A stretch of 45,224 bases of DNA from Frankiales bacterium (GTDB lineage: Bacteria > Actinomycetota > Actinomycetes > Mycobacteriales > SCTD01), in the NCBI GenBank assembly GCA_025465465.1, contig JAODND010000026.1, positions 1 to 45,224 of the forward strand, given 5' to 3'. Below, piece by piece: positions 33,429-42,680 of this stretch; the stretch's first letter is position 1; every line of letters begins with the position of its first letter. Both the position numbers and the translations under genes were made by a program. The notes beneath the pieces were generated by a model. It saw only the letters and a list, made by a program, of their open reading frames with translations, had not been told where the DNA came from and searched no databases.

Positions 33429-33764
33429 GTGGACCCCCTCCAGGATGTGCTCGACAGCGCCCGGCGACATGTGGACGCGCTGACGGCCTCGCGGGCCGAG
33501 ATCGTCGCGGCGGCCGAGGGTGCCAACGGCGACGACGAGCACGACCCCGAGGGCGCGACGATCGCCTTCGAGCGGCAGCAGGTTGCCGCGCTGCTCGCAG
33601 GGGCGGAGCGCTCGGTCGCCGCTGCACAGGCCGCCCTGGCCGCACGGGCCGCGGGCAGCTACGGCCGCTGCGAGGAGTGCGGTGCCGAGATCGGCGCCGA
33701 GCGTCTCGAGGCCCGGCCCGCGACGAGGTCGTGCATCGGTTGCGCGACTCAGCGCAGCCGCTGA
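33429..33764 (+). CDS. DksA/TraR-type zinc-finger protein
   Basis: A 111-residue protein with an N-terminal coiled-coil region (residues about 3-75, including acidic [17 protein letters not shown]) and a C-terminal four-cysteine zinc finger, C81-x2-C84 and C102-x2-C105. DksA/TraR proteins bind RNA polymerase through the secondary channel. Actinobacterial short forms are common and their roles are mostly untested. GTG 33429 has GAGGG upstream. The last 16 bases overlap the convergent hutI gene. Confidence 0.88.
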   Translation: MDPLQDVLDSARRHVDALTASRAEIVAAAEGANGDDEHDPEGATIAFERQQVAALLAGAERSVAAAQAALAARAAGSYGRCEECGAEIGAERLEARPATRSCIGCATQRSR

Positions 33765-34855
33765 CCGCCTCGCCACACCTGGCGCACCAGGTCGACACCC
33801 GGCCGGTAGGCAAGGTGCGTCGGCGACGGCGCGTCGATGACCACGAGGTCGGCGCGGGCACCGAGGCGCAGGTGCCCGACATCGCTCTGGCCGAGGGCCG
33901 CGGCACCGCCTTCCGTGGCGGCCCGCAGCGCTTCCACCGGTGACAGCTGCTGCATCCGCACGGCCAACGCGATGACGAACGGCATCGACGTCGTGAAGGA
34001 GGTGCCCGGGTTGCAGTCGGTCGCGAGTGCCACGGTGACTCCCGCGTCCAGCAGCTTCCGGGCCGGGGCGTACGGCGAGAAGGTGCTGAACTCCGCCGCC
34101 GGCACGAGCACGGCAGTGACCGAGGCGTCGCGCAGCGCGACGACGTCGGCGTCGCTGAGGTGGGTGCAGTGGTCAGCGCTCAGGGCCCCGAGCTCGGCCG
34201 CGAGCTGGACGCCGCCGCCGTGACCCAGCTGGTTCGCGTGTAGGTGCAGGTCGAGGCCGCGGGCCTGCGCCGCCAGCAGCACCTCGCGGCACTCGTCGAC
34301 GTCGAACGCACCCGCCTCGCAGAACGCGTCGGCCGCCGTAGCCAGGGGGGCGCAGGCATCGAGCATCGGCCCCGTGACCAGAGCGACATAGCCGTCGCCG
34401 TCCGGGACGTGCGCGCCGAGGAACGTGGTGTGTGGCGTGATGGTGCCGGCCACCTCGAGCAGCCGGCGCTCGTCGTCGACGGTCAGTCCATATCCTGACT
34501 TGACCTCGAGCGTCGTCGTCCCCGAGCGCAGCGCCTCGGCGGCGAGGCGTTCGGCTGACGCGGTGAGCTGGGCGGTGCCGGCGGCCCGGGTGGCAGCCAC
34601 GGTTGCGTGGATTCCCCCTGCCTCATAAGGGATCCCGGCCAACCGTGCCTCGAACTCCTCGCTGCGGTCGCCGGCAAACACCAGGTGGGTGTGACTGTCG
34701 ACGAAGCCCGGGATCACGCAGCGACCGGCAAGCTCCACGACCTCGTCGGCGGGTCCTTCGCGGTGGCTGACGACCAGGCCGTCCTCGACGACCAGGGCGG
34801 TGACCGGTTCGTCCGCCCAGGCGACGAACGAGCCGCCGCGGAACACGGTGGCCAC
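33749..34855 (-). CDS. hutI: Imidazolonepropionase
   Basis: Third step of histidine degradation: 4-imidazolone-5-propionate to N-formimino-L-glutamate. The protein has 368 residues, somewhat short of the usual 400 because the N-terminus is compact. Metal ligands are visible as His55/His57 ([12 protein letters not shown]), His206 ([13 protein letters not shown]), His229 (ADHCTHL) and Asp280 (ATDCNPGTS). EVKSGYGL is a hallmark of the family. GTG 34855 shares one base with the hutU stop (TAGTG), so the gene is translationally coupled to hutU. Confidence 0.96.
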   Translation of the reverse strand: MATVFRGGSFVAWADEPVTALVVEDGLVVSHREGPADEVVELAGRCVIPGFVDSHTHLVFAGDRSEEFEARLAGIPYEAGGIHATVAATRAAGTAQLTASAERLAAEALRSGTTTLEVKSGYGLTVDDERRLLEVAGTITPHTTFLGAHVPDGDGYVALVTGPMLDACAPLATAADAFCEAGAFDVDECREVLLAAQARGLDLHLHANQLGHGGGVQLAAELGALSADHCTHLSDADVVALRDASVTAVLVPAAEFSTFSPYAPARKLLDAGVTVALATDCNPGTSFTTSMPFVIALAVRMQQLSPVEALRAATEGGAAALGQSDVGHLRLGARADLVVIDAPSPTHLAYRPGVDLVRQVWRGGQRLR

Positions 34856-36465
34856 TACAGCATCGGCATGTCGACGCCACGGGTGCGGGCCACGTCGCGT
34901 GCGATCTCGTAGCCCGCGTCGGCGTGCCGCACCACACCCATGCCGGGGTCGTTGGTCAGCACCCGTTCGAGGCGCATCGCGGCGTCGGCGGAGCCGTCGG
35001 CGAGCACCTGCGCCCCGGAGTGGATCGACTTGCCCATCCCGACGCCGCCACCGTGGTGGACGGCAACCCAGGCGGCTCCGGACGCGACGTTGAGCAGTGC
35101 ATCGAGGACAGGCCAGTCGGCGATGGCGTCCGACCCGTCCATCATCGCCTCGGTCTCGCGGTAGGGCGAGGCGACCGAGCCGCTGTCGAGGTGGTCCCGC
35201 CCGATGACGACCGGCGCCGTGATGGCACCTGTGGCAACGAGGTCGTTGAGGATCGCACCGGCCTTCGCGCGCTCGCCGTAGCCGAGCCAGCAGATCCGGG
35301 CGGGCAGGCCCTGGAACGCGACCCTCTCGCGTGCCAGTGGGATCCATCGCTGCACGAACGGGCTGTCTGGGAACGCCGCGAGCAGCGCGTCGTCGGCGGC
35401 GGCGATGTCTGCCGGATCGCCCGACAGCGCGACGAAGCGGAACGGCCCGATCCCCTCGCAGAACAGCGGGCGGATGTATGCCGGGACGAACCCGGGGTAG
35501 TCGAAGGCGTTCGCCAGCCCCGCTTCGCGCGCTTCGCCACGCAGGTTGTTGCCGTAGTCGAACACCTCGGCACCGGCCTGCCCGAACCCGACCATGGCAC
35601 GGCAGTGCTCGACCATCGAGGCGCGCGCCCGGTCGATGTAGTCCGACGGCTTGTCGCGACGCAGGGCCAGGGCCTCGTCGAGCGCGAGCCCGGCAGGCAC
35701 ATATCCGTTGAGGGGGTCGTGGGCACTCGTCTGGTCGGTCACGACGTCGAAGGTCTCGCCCGCGGCGAGCAGCGCGGGGAGTGCCTCCGCCGCATTGGCG
35801 ACGACCCCGATGGAGAGTGGGATCCCTTGCGCTGCAGCCTGTCTGGCACGCGCCAGGCCGTCAGCGAGCGAGTCGGCCTGCTCGTCGAGGTAGCGGGTCT
35901 CCAGTCGCTTGGCGATGCGCGCCGGGTCGACGTCGAGGCACAGTGCGACGCCGCCGTTCATCGTCACGGCGAGCGGTTGCGCACCGCCCATCCCACCGAG
36001 GCCGGCGGTGAGCACCACGCGCCCGCGCAGCGTGCCGTCGTACCGTTGCTCGGCGAGCGCGGCGAACGTCTGGAACGTGCCCTGCACGATGCCCTGGGTG
36101 CCGATGTAGATCCACGATCCGGCGGTCATCTGGCCGTACATCGTGAGGCCCATGGCCTCGAGCTCCCAGAAGTCCTTCCACGTCGACCAGCCCGGCACGA
36201 GCAGCGAGTTCGCGATCAGGACCCGCGGGGCGTGCGGGAAGGTGCGGAACACCGCGACCGGCTTCCCGCTCTGCACCATGAGGGTCTCGTCGTCCGCGAG
36301 CCGCATCAGCGTCTGCTCGATCTTCGCCAGCGACGCGTGGTCGCGGGCCGCCTTGCCGTTCCCGCCGTAGACGACGAGGTTCGCGGGGTCCTCGGCGACG
36401 TCCGGGTGGAGGTTGTTGCGCAGGCAGCGCAGCGCCGCTTCCTGCAGCCAGCCCTGGCACTCCAT
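34855..36465 (-). CDS. hutU: Urocanate hydratase
   Basis: Second step of histidine degradation: NAD-dependent hydration of urocanate to imidazolonepropionate. It has 536 residues. [57 protein letters not shown] and [11 protein letters not shown] (the NAD site) are diagnostic, as is [15 protein letters not shown] near the C-terminus. The start MECQGW lies later than in most homologues, which carry about 10-15 more residues, and ATG 36465 shares one base with the hutH stop (TGATG). Confidence 0.97.
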   Translation of the reverse strand: MECQGWLQEAALRCLRNNLHPDVAEDPANLVVYGGNGKAARDHASLAKIEQTLMRLADDETLMVQSGKPVAVFRTFPHAPRVLIANSLLVPGWSTWKDFWELEAMGLTMYGQMTAGSWIYIGTQGIVQGTFQTFAALAEQRYDGTLRGRVVLTAGLGGMGGAQPLAVTMNGGVALCLDVDPARIAKRLETRYLDEQADSLADGLARARQAAAQGIPLSIGVVANAAEALPALLAAGETFDVVTDQTSAHDPLNGYVPAGLALDEALALRRDKPSDYIDRARASMVEHCRAMVGFGQAGAEVFDYGNNLRGEAREAGLANAFDYPGFVPAYIRPLFCEGIGPFRFVALSGDPADIAAADDALLAAFPDSPFVQRWIPLARERVAFQGLPARICWLGYGERAKAGAILNDLVATGAITAPVVIGRDHLDSGSVASPYRETEAMMDGSDAIADWPVLDALLNVASGAAWVAVHHGGGVGMGKSIHSGAQVLADGSADAAMRLERVLTNDPGMGVVRHADAGYEIARDVARTRGVDMPML

Positions 36466-37997
36466 CAGTCCAGCCCTCCCGTGACGACTTCGACCGCGGC
36501 GAGCAGCGCGCCGCTCTGCACGAGCGCGACGGTGTGCTCGATGTCGGGGGAGAGGAACCGGTCGGTGCCGGGCTCGTGGCCGATCACCTCGACCGCCGCG
36601 TGCGTCGCGGCTGCCGGGCGCAGCGGCGCGCGGAGCTGCAGCGCGCGGGCGGCGGTGAGGGCCTCGATCGCGAGCACCCGGCTCAGTCCGTCGATCGCCC
36701 GCCGCAGCTTGCGGCCGGCGGACCAGCCCATGCTGACGTGGTCCTCCTGCATCGCCGACGACGGGATGCTGTCGACCGATGCGGGTGCCGCGATCCGCTT
36801 GAGCTCGCTCACGATCCCGGCCTGGGTGTACTGCGCGATCATCAGGCCGCTGTCGACGCCCGGGTCGTGGGCGAGGAACGGCGGCAGGCCGAACGACCGG
36901 TTCTTGTCGAGCATCCGGTCGGTGCGCCGCTCGCTGATCGAGGCGACATCGGCGACGGCGATGGCGAGGAAGTCGAGGACATAGCCGAGCGGGGCGCCGT
37001 GGAAGTTGCCGTTGCTCTCGATGCGCCCGTCGGGCAGCAGCACCGGGTTGTCGATGGTGGCTGCCGCCTCCCGTGCGGCGACCAGTCGGGCGTGGTCGAG
37101 GGTGTCACGGGCAGCGCCGGCGACCTGTGGCGCGCACCGCAGTGAGTAGGCGTCCTGGACTCTGGTGTCCTCAGGCCCGGCGTGGGAGGCAACGATCGCC
37201 GAGCCGTCGAGCACCCTTCGCATGTTCGCCGCCGACGCCTGCTGGCCCGGGTGCGGCCGCAGCGCCATCAGGTCCTGCGCGAGGGTGCGGTCGGTGCCCA
37301 GCAGGGCCTCGACGCTCATGGCGGCGGTGATGTCAGCGACCTTGAGGAGGGCGCCGAGGTCGTGGCACGCGAGCATCAGGGTGGCGAGCATGCCGTCGGT
37401 GCCGTTGATGAGGGCGAGGCCCTCCTTCTCGGCGAGCTCCTGCGGCTGGATGCCCTTGTGCGCCAAGGCCTCCCAGGCCTCCATCTCGATGCCGTCGAGC
37501 ACCACGGTGCCCTCGCCCATCACCGCGAGCGCGACGTGCGCGAGCGGCGCGAGATCGCCGGAGCAGCCGAGCGAGCCGTACTCCCGGACGACGGGGGTGA
37601 TGCCGGCGTTCAGCAGCTCGGCATACGCCCGGGCAGTGTCCGGACGGACGCCGGTGCGGCCGGTCGCCATCGTCTGCAACCGCAGCAGCGCCATGCCACG
37701 CACGACCTCGGCCTCGACCGGAGTGCCGCTCGACGCCGCGTGCGAGCGGACCAGCGACCGCTGCAGCTGCGCACGCGACTCGACCGGGATGTGGCGGTTT
37801 GCGAGCGCCCCGAACCCGGTCGAGATGCCGTAGGACGGAGTGCTCCCGGCCGCCAGCTGGTCCACGTGTGCCCGGGCCTTGCCGAGCACCTCGACCACGT
37901 CTGCGGACAGCTCCACCGGGGCGCCGTCGCGCGCCACCGCGACCAGGGCGGACTCGGTGATCGGCGACCCGCCGAGCGTGATGGTTTGCCTGGGCAC
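36465..37997 (-). CDS. hutH: Histidine ammonia-lyase
   Basis: First step of histidine degradation: L-histidine to urocanate and ammonia. It has 510 residues. The MIO cofactor forms from residues 145-147, here Cys-Ser-Gly in [14 protein letters not shown], where most histidases have Ala-Ser-Gly; Streptomyces griseus histidase has the same Cys. Tyr57 (YGISTGFG), NGNFHG and [13 protein letters not shown] are the other active-site segments. GTG 37997 is the first codon of the conserved N-terminus. Its start codon is only 14 bases from the divergent M20 gene. It is the first gene of hutHUI. Confidence 0.97.
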   Translation of the reverse strand: MPRQTITLGGSPITESALVAVARDGAPVELSADVVEVLGKARAHVDQLAAGSTPSYGISTGFGALANRHIPVESRAQLQRSLVRSHAASSGTPVEAEVVRGMALLRLQTMATGRTGVRPDTARAYAELLNAGITPVVREYGSLGCSGDLAPLAHVALAVMGEGTVVLDGIEMEAWEALAHKGIQPQELAEKEGLALINGTDGMLATLMLACHDLGALLKVADITAAMSVEALLGTDRTLAQDLMALRPHPGQQASAANMRRVLDGSAIVASHAGPEDTRVQDAYSLRCAPQVAGAARDTLDHARLVAAREAAATIDNPVLLPDGRIESNGNFHGAPLGYVLDFLAIAVADVASISERRTDRMLDKNRSFGLPPFLAHDPGVDSGLMIAQYTQAGIVSELKRIAAPASVDSIPSSAMQEDHVSMGWSAGRKLRRAIDGLSRVLAIEALTAARALQLRAPLRPAAATHAAVEVIGHEPGTDRFLSPDIEHTVALVQSGALLAAVEVVTGGLD

Positions 37998-38011
37998 GCG
38001 CCTACTAGAGC

Positions 38012-39148
38012 ATGCGGGGCATGGCCGAACAATTCTCTGCGCTGTTCGGGTCGATCGCCGACGTCGGCCGGACCGGTTCGGGGGGATACCGGCGGTTTGC
38101 CTGGACCGGCGAGGACCGGTTGCTGCGGGAGTGGTTCACGGGTGAGGCGGTGGCGCGCGGCGCGGAGGTCGTCCCCGACCGGGCCGGCAACCTCTGGGCG
38201 TGGTGGGGCGATCCCGACACCGAGCCAGGCGTGGTGCTGGGCTCGCACCTCGACTCCGTGCCCGACGGAGGGGCGTACGACGGTCCGCTCGGGATCGTCT
38301 CGTCGCTGCTCGCCGTGGAGGCGGCCGGCCCGCTGGCGAGGCCGGTCGCTGTCGCGTGCTTCGCCGACGAGGAGGGCGCGCGTTTTGGCACGGCCTGTGC
38401 CGGGTCGCGGCTGCTGACCGGAGCCCTCGACCCGTCGCAGGCCCTGGCCCTCAAGGACGCCGACGGCATCACGATGGCCGAGGCGCGATCCGACCGGCCG
38501 GACAAGGACCCGGAAGCGCTCGCGCGGATCGGCTGCTTCGTGGAGCTCCACGTCGAGCAGGGCCGGGCCCTCGAGGTCCCCGTCGGTCTCGCCACCGAGA
38601 TCTGGCCGCACGGCCGCTGGCGGTTCGACCTGGAAGGCCAGGCGAACCACGCCGGCACCACCCGCCTCGTGGACCGCGACGACCCCGTGCTGGCGTTCGC
38701 CTCCATGGTCCTTGCCGCCCGGCGACATGCTGAGCAACTCGGCCTGCTGGCGACGTTCGGCAGGCTGCAGGTCAGTCCCAACGCCGTCAACGCCGTCCCA
38801 GGGCTCGTGCGCGCCTGGCTGGATGCGCGGGCGCCCACCGAGGACCTGCTCCTGCAGCTGCTCGAGCGGCTGGGGGGCGACCCGACACAGGAGTCGTGGA
38901 CGTCGGCGGTGCGGTTCGACCTCGAGCTCGCGGACCGCCTCAGCGACTGCCTGTCCGCCGTACCGAGGCTGCCCACCGGCGCGGGCCACGACGCCGGAGT
39001 GCTGCAGGAGCACGGGATCCCGACCGCGATGCTGTTCGTCCGCAACCCCACTGGGATCAGCCACGCGCCCGAGGAGCACGCAGACCTCGACGACTGCCTG
39101 GCCGGGGTTGCGGCACTGACCACGGTCGTCCAGGAGCTGGCCGGATGA
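38012..39148 (+). CDS. M20-family amidohydrolase (allantoate/carbamoylase-like), probable N-formylglutamate hydrolase
   Basis: A 378-residue dinuclear-metal hydrolase of the hydantoinase/carbamoylase group. Metal ligands are visible at His79 (LGSHLDSV), Asp90 (GGAYDGPLG), Glu120/121 (FADEEGARFGTACAG), and a C-terminal His in GISHAPEEH; LHVEQGRALE is the group signature. Homologues are often named allantoate amidohydrolase. Here it is coupled to hutF (4-base overlap) and no HutG is present, so I infer that it hydrolyses N-formylglutamate to glutamate and formate. ATG 38012 is used; ATG 38021 is possible. Confidence 0.85.
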   Translation: MRGMAEQFSALFGSIADVGRTGSGGYRRFAWTGEDRLLREWFTGEAVARGAEVVPDRAGNLWAWWGDPDTEPGVVLGSHLDSVPDGGAYDGPLGIVSSLLAVEAAGPLARPVAVACFADEEGARFGTACAGSRLLTGALDPSQALALKDADGITMAEARSDRPDKDPEALARIGCFVELHVEQGRALEVPVGLATEIWPHGRWRFDLEGQANHAGTTRLVDRDDPVLAFASMVLAARRHAEQLGLLATFGRLQVSPNAVNAVPGLVRAWLDARAPTEDLLLQLLERLGGDPTQESWTSAVRFDLELADRLSDCLSAVPRLPTGAGHDAGVLQEHGIPTAMLFVRNPTGISHAPEEHADLDDCLAGVAALTTVVQELAG

Positions 39149-40431
39149 CCTGGTGGTGCGAGCTCGGATGGCTCGACGGGCCGGTTGCCGGGCTGCGGGT
39201 GACCGCTGTGGAGGGTCTGATCACCGAGGTCGCGCCAGGAGTGCGGCAACCGGGTGACGAGGTGCTCCAGGGACTGGTGCTGCCGGGACTCGCCAACGCG
39301 CACTCGCACGCGTTCCACCGCGCCCTGCGCGGCCGCACGCACGCCGACGGCGGGAGCTTCTGGACCTGGCGTGAGTCGATGTACCGGGTGGCGGCCGTCC
39401 TCGACCCCGACCGCTACCTCCGGCTGGCGCGGGCGGCGTTCGCCGAGATGGTGCTCGCCGGATACACGGTGGTGGGGGAGTTCCACTACCTGCACCACGG
39501 GCCGGACGGCTCCCGCTACGACGACCCCAACGCGATGGGTCACGCGCTCGTGCAGGCGGCGTCCGACGCGGGCGTCCGGCTGACGCTGCTGGACGCCTGC
39601 TACCTGCAGGGCGGCCTGGACGGCCGGCCGCTCGAGGGCCCGCAGCTGCGCTTCGGCGACGGTGACGTGGATGCCTGGAGCAGCAGGACCGCCGACCTCG
39701 AGGACGGGTCACTGCTGCGCCACGGTGCCGCCGCGCACAGCGTCCGGGCGGTCGCGCGGGCGGACCTTCCCACCCTCGCGGCGCACCCGACGAGGCACGT
39801 GCACCTGTCGGAGCAGCCGGCCGAGAACGCCGACTGCCTCGCGGTCCACGGCATGACACCGACGCAGCTCCTCGACGAGGCGGGCTTCCTCGGTGCCGGT
39901 GCCTGTGTCGTGCACGCGACGCACGTCACCGACGACGACCTGTCCCGGCTCGCGACGAGCAGCGTCTGCATGTGCCCCACGACGGAGCGGGACCTGGCGG
40001 ACGGCATCGGGCGGGTCCGCGCCCACCGCGGCCAGGTCTGCCTGGGCAGCGACCAGCACGCCGTCGTGGACCCGTTCGAGGAGGCCCGCGGGCTCGAGAT
40101 GGACGAGCGGCTCAGGTCGCTGCAACGCGGACGGTTCACACCGACCGAGCTCGTCACGGCAGCGACGAGCGCCGGCTACGCGGCGCTCGGCTGGGACGGG
40201 GGCAGCTTCCGCGCCGGTGCTGTCGCCGACTTGGTGGCCGTCCGCCTCGACTCCCCGCGTACGGCGGGAGCGGATCCCGCGCAGCTGGTGCTGGCGGCCT
40301 CGGCGGCGGATGTCACAGACGTGGTGGTCGGCGGACGGCAGGTGGTCCGGGCCGGCCGGCACGGGCTCGGTGACGTCGGCAGGGAGCTCGCCGACGTGAT
40401 CGCCGAGTGCTGGTCACACGCTGACCGATGA
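39145..40431 (+). CDS. hutF: Formimidoylglutamate deiminase
   Basis: Fourth step of the five-step Hut route: N-formimino-L-glutamate to N-formyl-L-glutamate and ammonia. It is a 428-residue amidohydrolase with metal ligands His53 and His55 (NAHSHAFHRALRG), a His in HVHLSEQPAEN, a His in VVHATHVTDDD, and an Asp in LGSDQHAVVDPFEEARGLE. FHYLHHGPDGSRYDDPNAMG and MCPTTERDLADGI are diagnostic of HutF over HutI or guanine deaminase. ATG 39145 overlaps the upstream stop by 4 bases. Confidence 0.95.
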   Translation: MTWWCELGWLDGPVAGLRVTAVEGLITEVAPGVRQPGDEVLQGLVLPGLANAHSHAFHRALRGRTHADGGSFWTWRESMYRVAAVLDPDRYLRLARAAFAEMVLAGYTVVGEFHYLHHGPDGSRYDDPNAMGHALVQAASDAGVRLTLLDACYLQGGLDGRPLEGPQLRFGDGDVDAWSSRTADLEDGSLLRHGAAAHSVRAVARADLPTLAAHPTRHVHLSEQPAENADCLAVHGMTPTQLLDEAGFLGAGACVVHATHVTDDDLSRLATSSVCMCPTTERDLADGIGRVRAHRGQVCLGSDQHAVVDPFEEARGLEMDERLRSLQRGRFTPTELVTAATSAGYAALGWDGGSFRAGAVADLVAVRLDSPRTAGADPAQLVLAASAADVTDVVVGGRQVVRAGRHGLGDVGRELADVIAECWSHADR

Positions 40432-40445
40432 GTTGACCGATGAGT
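40422..40445. repeat. 12-base tandem duplication over the hutF stop
   Basis: TGACCGATGAGT occurs twice in direct tandem (40422-40433 and 40434-40445). The hutF TGA (40429-40431) lies in the first copy, so the duplication only extends the 3' untranslated region. Confidence 0.9.
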
Positions 40446-40457
40446 TCTGCGCCGACC

Positions 40458-40486
40458 TGACGTCGTAACTCGGTAGGAGAACGTCA
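40458..40486. promoter_or_regulatory. Widely spaced inverted repeat upstream of the MMPL gene
   Basis: TGACGT (40458-40463) and ACGTCA (40481-40486) form a perfect 6-base inverted repeat with a 17-base spacer, so the arms are about two helical turns apart. It lies 52 bases upstream of the MMPL start. A TACGCT motif at 40498-40503 is a possible -10 element. Operator or promoter status is tentative. Confidence 0.35.
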
Positions 40487-40537
40487 TACCGGGTGGCTAC
40501 GCTCCCGGCCGTCAGATCATGAGGGGGAGTCCGGTCC

Positions 40538-42670
40538 ATGCGTCGCTTCGCTGAGTTCGTCCTGCGCCATCGAGCACTCGTGGCCGTGGGGTGGCTGCTT
40601 CTCGCCATCGCGGGGGGCGCTGCGGTGGGTCCTGTCAACAAGCACATGACCATCGACTTCTTCCTGCCCGGCCAACCGGGCACCGAGGCAGCGCACAAGA
40701 TCATCAGCGACTTCGGCAACGGCGGCAACTCCTCTCCCTACCTCGTCGTGCTCACGGCACCGGCGGGCCAGCGGGTGACCGGCCACGAGGCCGAGGTCGC
40801 CGCCTCCTTCGCCGCCGTCGCCACCTCGGCGCCACACCTGCGCCTGGTCGACGAGGCCACCAGCGGCAGCAAGGTCTTCCGGTCGAAGGACGACACGTCG
40901 ACCTACGGCATGCTGTTCTACAGCTTCGGCACCGACCCGAGCGCCAAGCCGCCGACGCCGGCGATCACCGACTCCCTCAAGCAGCACGCACCGGCCGGCT
41001 GGACGACAGGCGTCACCGGCGAGGACGTCCTGGCCGTCGGCGACTCCAACTCCAACGGACCAGGAGTCTTCGTCGAGCTCCTCATCGGTGCGCTCGGTGC
41101 GCTCATCGTGCTGGCGTTCGTGTTCGCGTCGTTCCTGGCACTGCTGCCGATGGTCGTGGCAGCCGGCTCGATCCTGCTCACGTTCCTCATGCTGCTGCCC
41201 ATCACCTATGCCACGAACGTGTCGGTCATCGTGCAGTTCCTCGTCGCCCTCATCGGCCTCGGCGTCGCGATCGACTACTCACTGCTGCTGGTGACCCGAT
41301 GGCGTGAGGAGCGAGATCACGGGCGCGACAACCACGAGGCGGTCGTCGTCGCGATGCAGACTGCCGGCAAGGCAGTCGTGTTCAGCGGCGTGACGGTGGC
41401 GATCGGCCTCATCGCGCTGCTCGTGCTGCCGGTGCCGTTCATGCGCAGCATCGGCCTCGGCGGTGCCCTCATCCCGCTCGCCAGCGTCTTCACCACCCTG
41501 ACCCTGACCCCTGTCATCCTCGGGTCCATCGGGCCCAAGGTCGACTGGCCGAAGATCCGTCACGAGAACACCGCGAGCAAGGTCTGGTCCCGGTGGGCGA
41601 CGGCCGTGGTGCGACGTCGCTGGGTTGCGGCGGGGACGGGCGTGGTGGTCCTCGGGGCCTTCATCCTGGCCTTCACCCAGATCAAGATCGGACAGGCCAA
41701 CTCCGCCTCGCTGGCGCACGGCGGTCCTGCGTACACCGCGCTGCAGACCCTCACGAAGGGCGGCGAGCCGAGCGGCACCCTGACCCCGCTGCAGGTGCTC
41801 ACCACCACAGGGGGCGCCCAGAGCGCTGCCGCAGACCTCGCGAAGGTGAGCGGGATCGACACGGTGGTGGTCTCGACCGACCCGGCGAACAACCGCAACG
41901 GACACACCGTCGTCGTGGCCATCCCCAAGGAGGAGACGGTCAACTCCAAGTCCGTGGGGCCCGTCCGCGAGGCGCGCTCGGTCGCGAGCAAGAACCCGGC
42001 GATCCTCGGGATCGCCGGGCTGGGCGCGGACCAGATCGACTTCCTGCACGGGGTCTACGGCAACTTCCCCCTGATGCTCGCCATCATCGCGATCCTGACC
42101 TTCATCCTGCTGGCCCGGGCGTTCCGATCGGTGCTGCTGCCGCTCAAGGCCGTGCTGCTCAACATGCTGACCCTCGGAGCGACCCTGGGGTTCATGGTGC
42201 TGTTCTGGCAGAAGGGCTACGGCTCTGACTCCCTCTACTCCGTGCACTCGACCGGCGCCGTGACGTTCTGGGTGCCGATGATGGTGTTCGCGTTCCTGTT
42301 CGGCCTCTCGATGGACTACGAGGTCTTCATCCTCGCCCGCATCCGCGAGGAGAAGGACGAGCACGGCGCCACGACCGACAGCGCCGTCATCGAGGGCATC
42401 GCCCGCACCGGACGACTGGTCACCAGTGCCGCGCTCATCCTGTTCCTCGCCTTCATCGCGCTGTCCTCGGGTCCCAACACCGATCTGAAGCTCTTCTCCA
42501 CCGCGCTCGGGTTCGGCATCCTGCTCGACGCGACCATCGTCCGGTCGCTGCTGGTGCCGGCGCTGATCTCGCTGTTCGGGGAGTGGAACTGGTACATGCC
42601 CTCGTGGTGCGCCAAGGTGCTCCGCATCCGCGAGCCGCACGCGGGACCGGTCCCAGCCCTCGCCGACTAG
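40538..42670 (+). CDS. MMPL-family RND transporter
   Basis: A 710-residue inner-membrane transporter of the MmpL/RND superfamily with about 12 helices in two repeated halves. Each half carries the proton-relay/substrate region: GLGVAIDYSLLLVTRWREE in the first and FLFGLSMDYEVFILARIREEKDE in the second, both with the Asp-Tyr pair typical of MmpL3-like proteins. A periplasmic domain follows helix 1. ATG 40538 has AGGGGGAG upstream. Substrates of the family are lipids, siderophores or pigments; there is no mycolic acid gene here to specify one. The DUF445 gene begins 10 bases after its stop. Confidence 0.93.
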   Translation: MRRFAEFVLRHRALVAVGWLLLAIAGGAAVGPVNKHMTIDFFLPGQPGTEAAHKIISDFGNGGNSSPYLVVLTAPAGQRVTGHEAEVAASFAAVATSAPHLRLVDEATSGSKVFRSKDDTSTYGMLFYSFGTDPSAKPPTPAITDSLKQHAPAGWTTGVTGEDVLAVGDSNSNGPGVFVELLIGALGALIVLAFVFASFLALLPMVVAAGSILLTFLMLLPITYATNVSVIVQFLVALIGLGVAIDYSLLLVTRWREERDHGRDNHEAVVVAMQTAGKAVVFSGVTVAIGLIALLVLPVPFMRSIGLGGALIPLASVFTTLTLTPVILGSIGPKVDWPKIRHENTASKVWSRWATAVVRRRWVAAGTGVVVLGAFILAFTQIKIGQANSASLAHGGPAYTALQTLTKGGEPSGTLTPLQVLTTTGGAQSAAADLAKVSGIDTVVVSTDPANNRNGHTVVVAIPKEETVNSKSVGPVREARSVASKNPAILGIAGLGADQIDFLHGVYGNFPLMLAIIAILTFILLARAFRSVLLPLKAVLLNMLTLGATLGFMVLFWQKGYGSDSLYSVHSTGAVTFWVPMMVFAFLFGLSMDYEVFILARIREEKDEHGATTDSAVIEGIARTGRLVTSAALILFLAFIALSSGPNTDLKLFSTALGFGILLDATIVRSLLVPALISLFGEWNWYMPSWCAKVLRIREPHAGPVPALAD

Positions 42671-42680
42671 CGTTTCCGGC

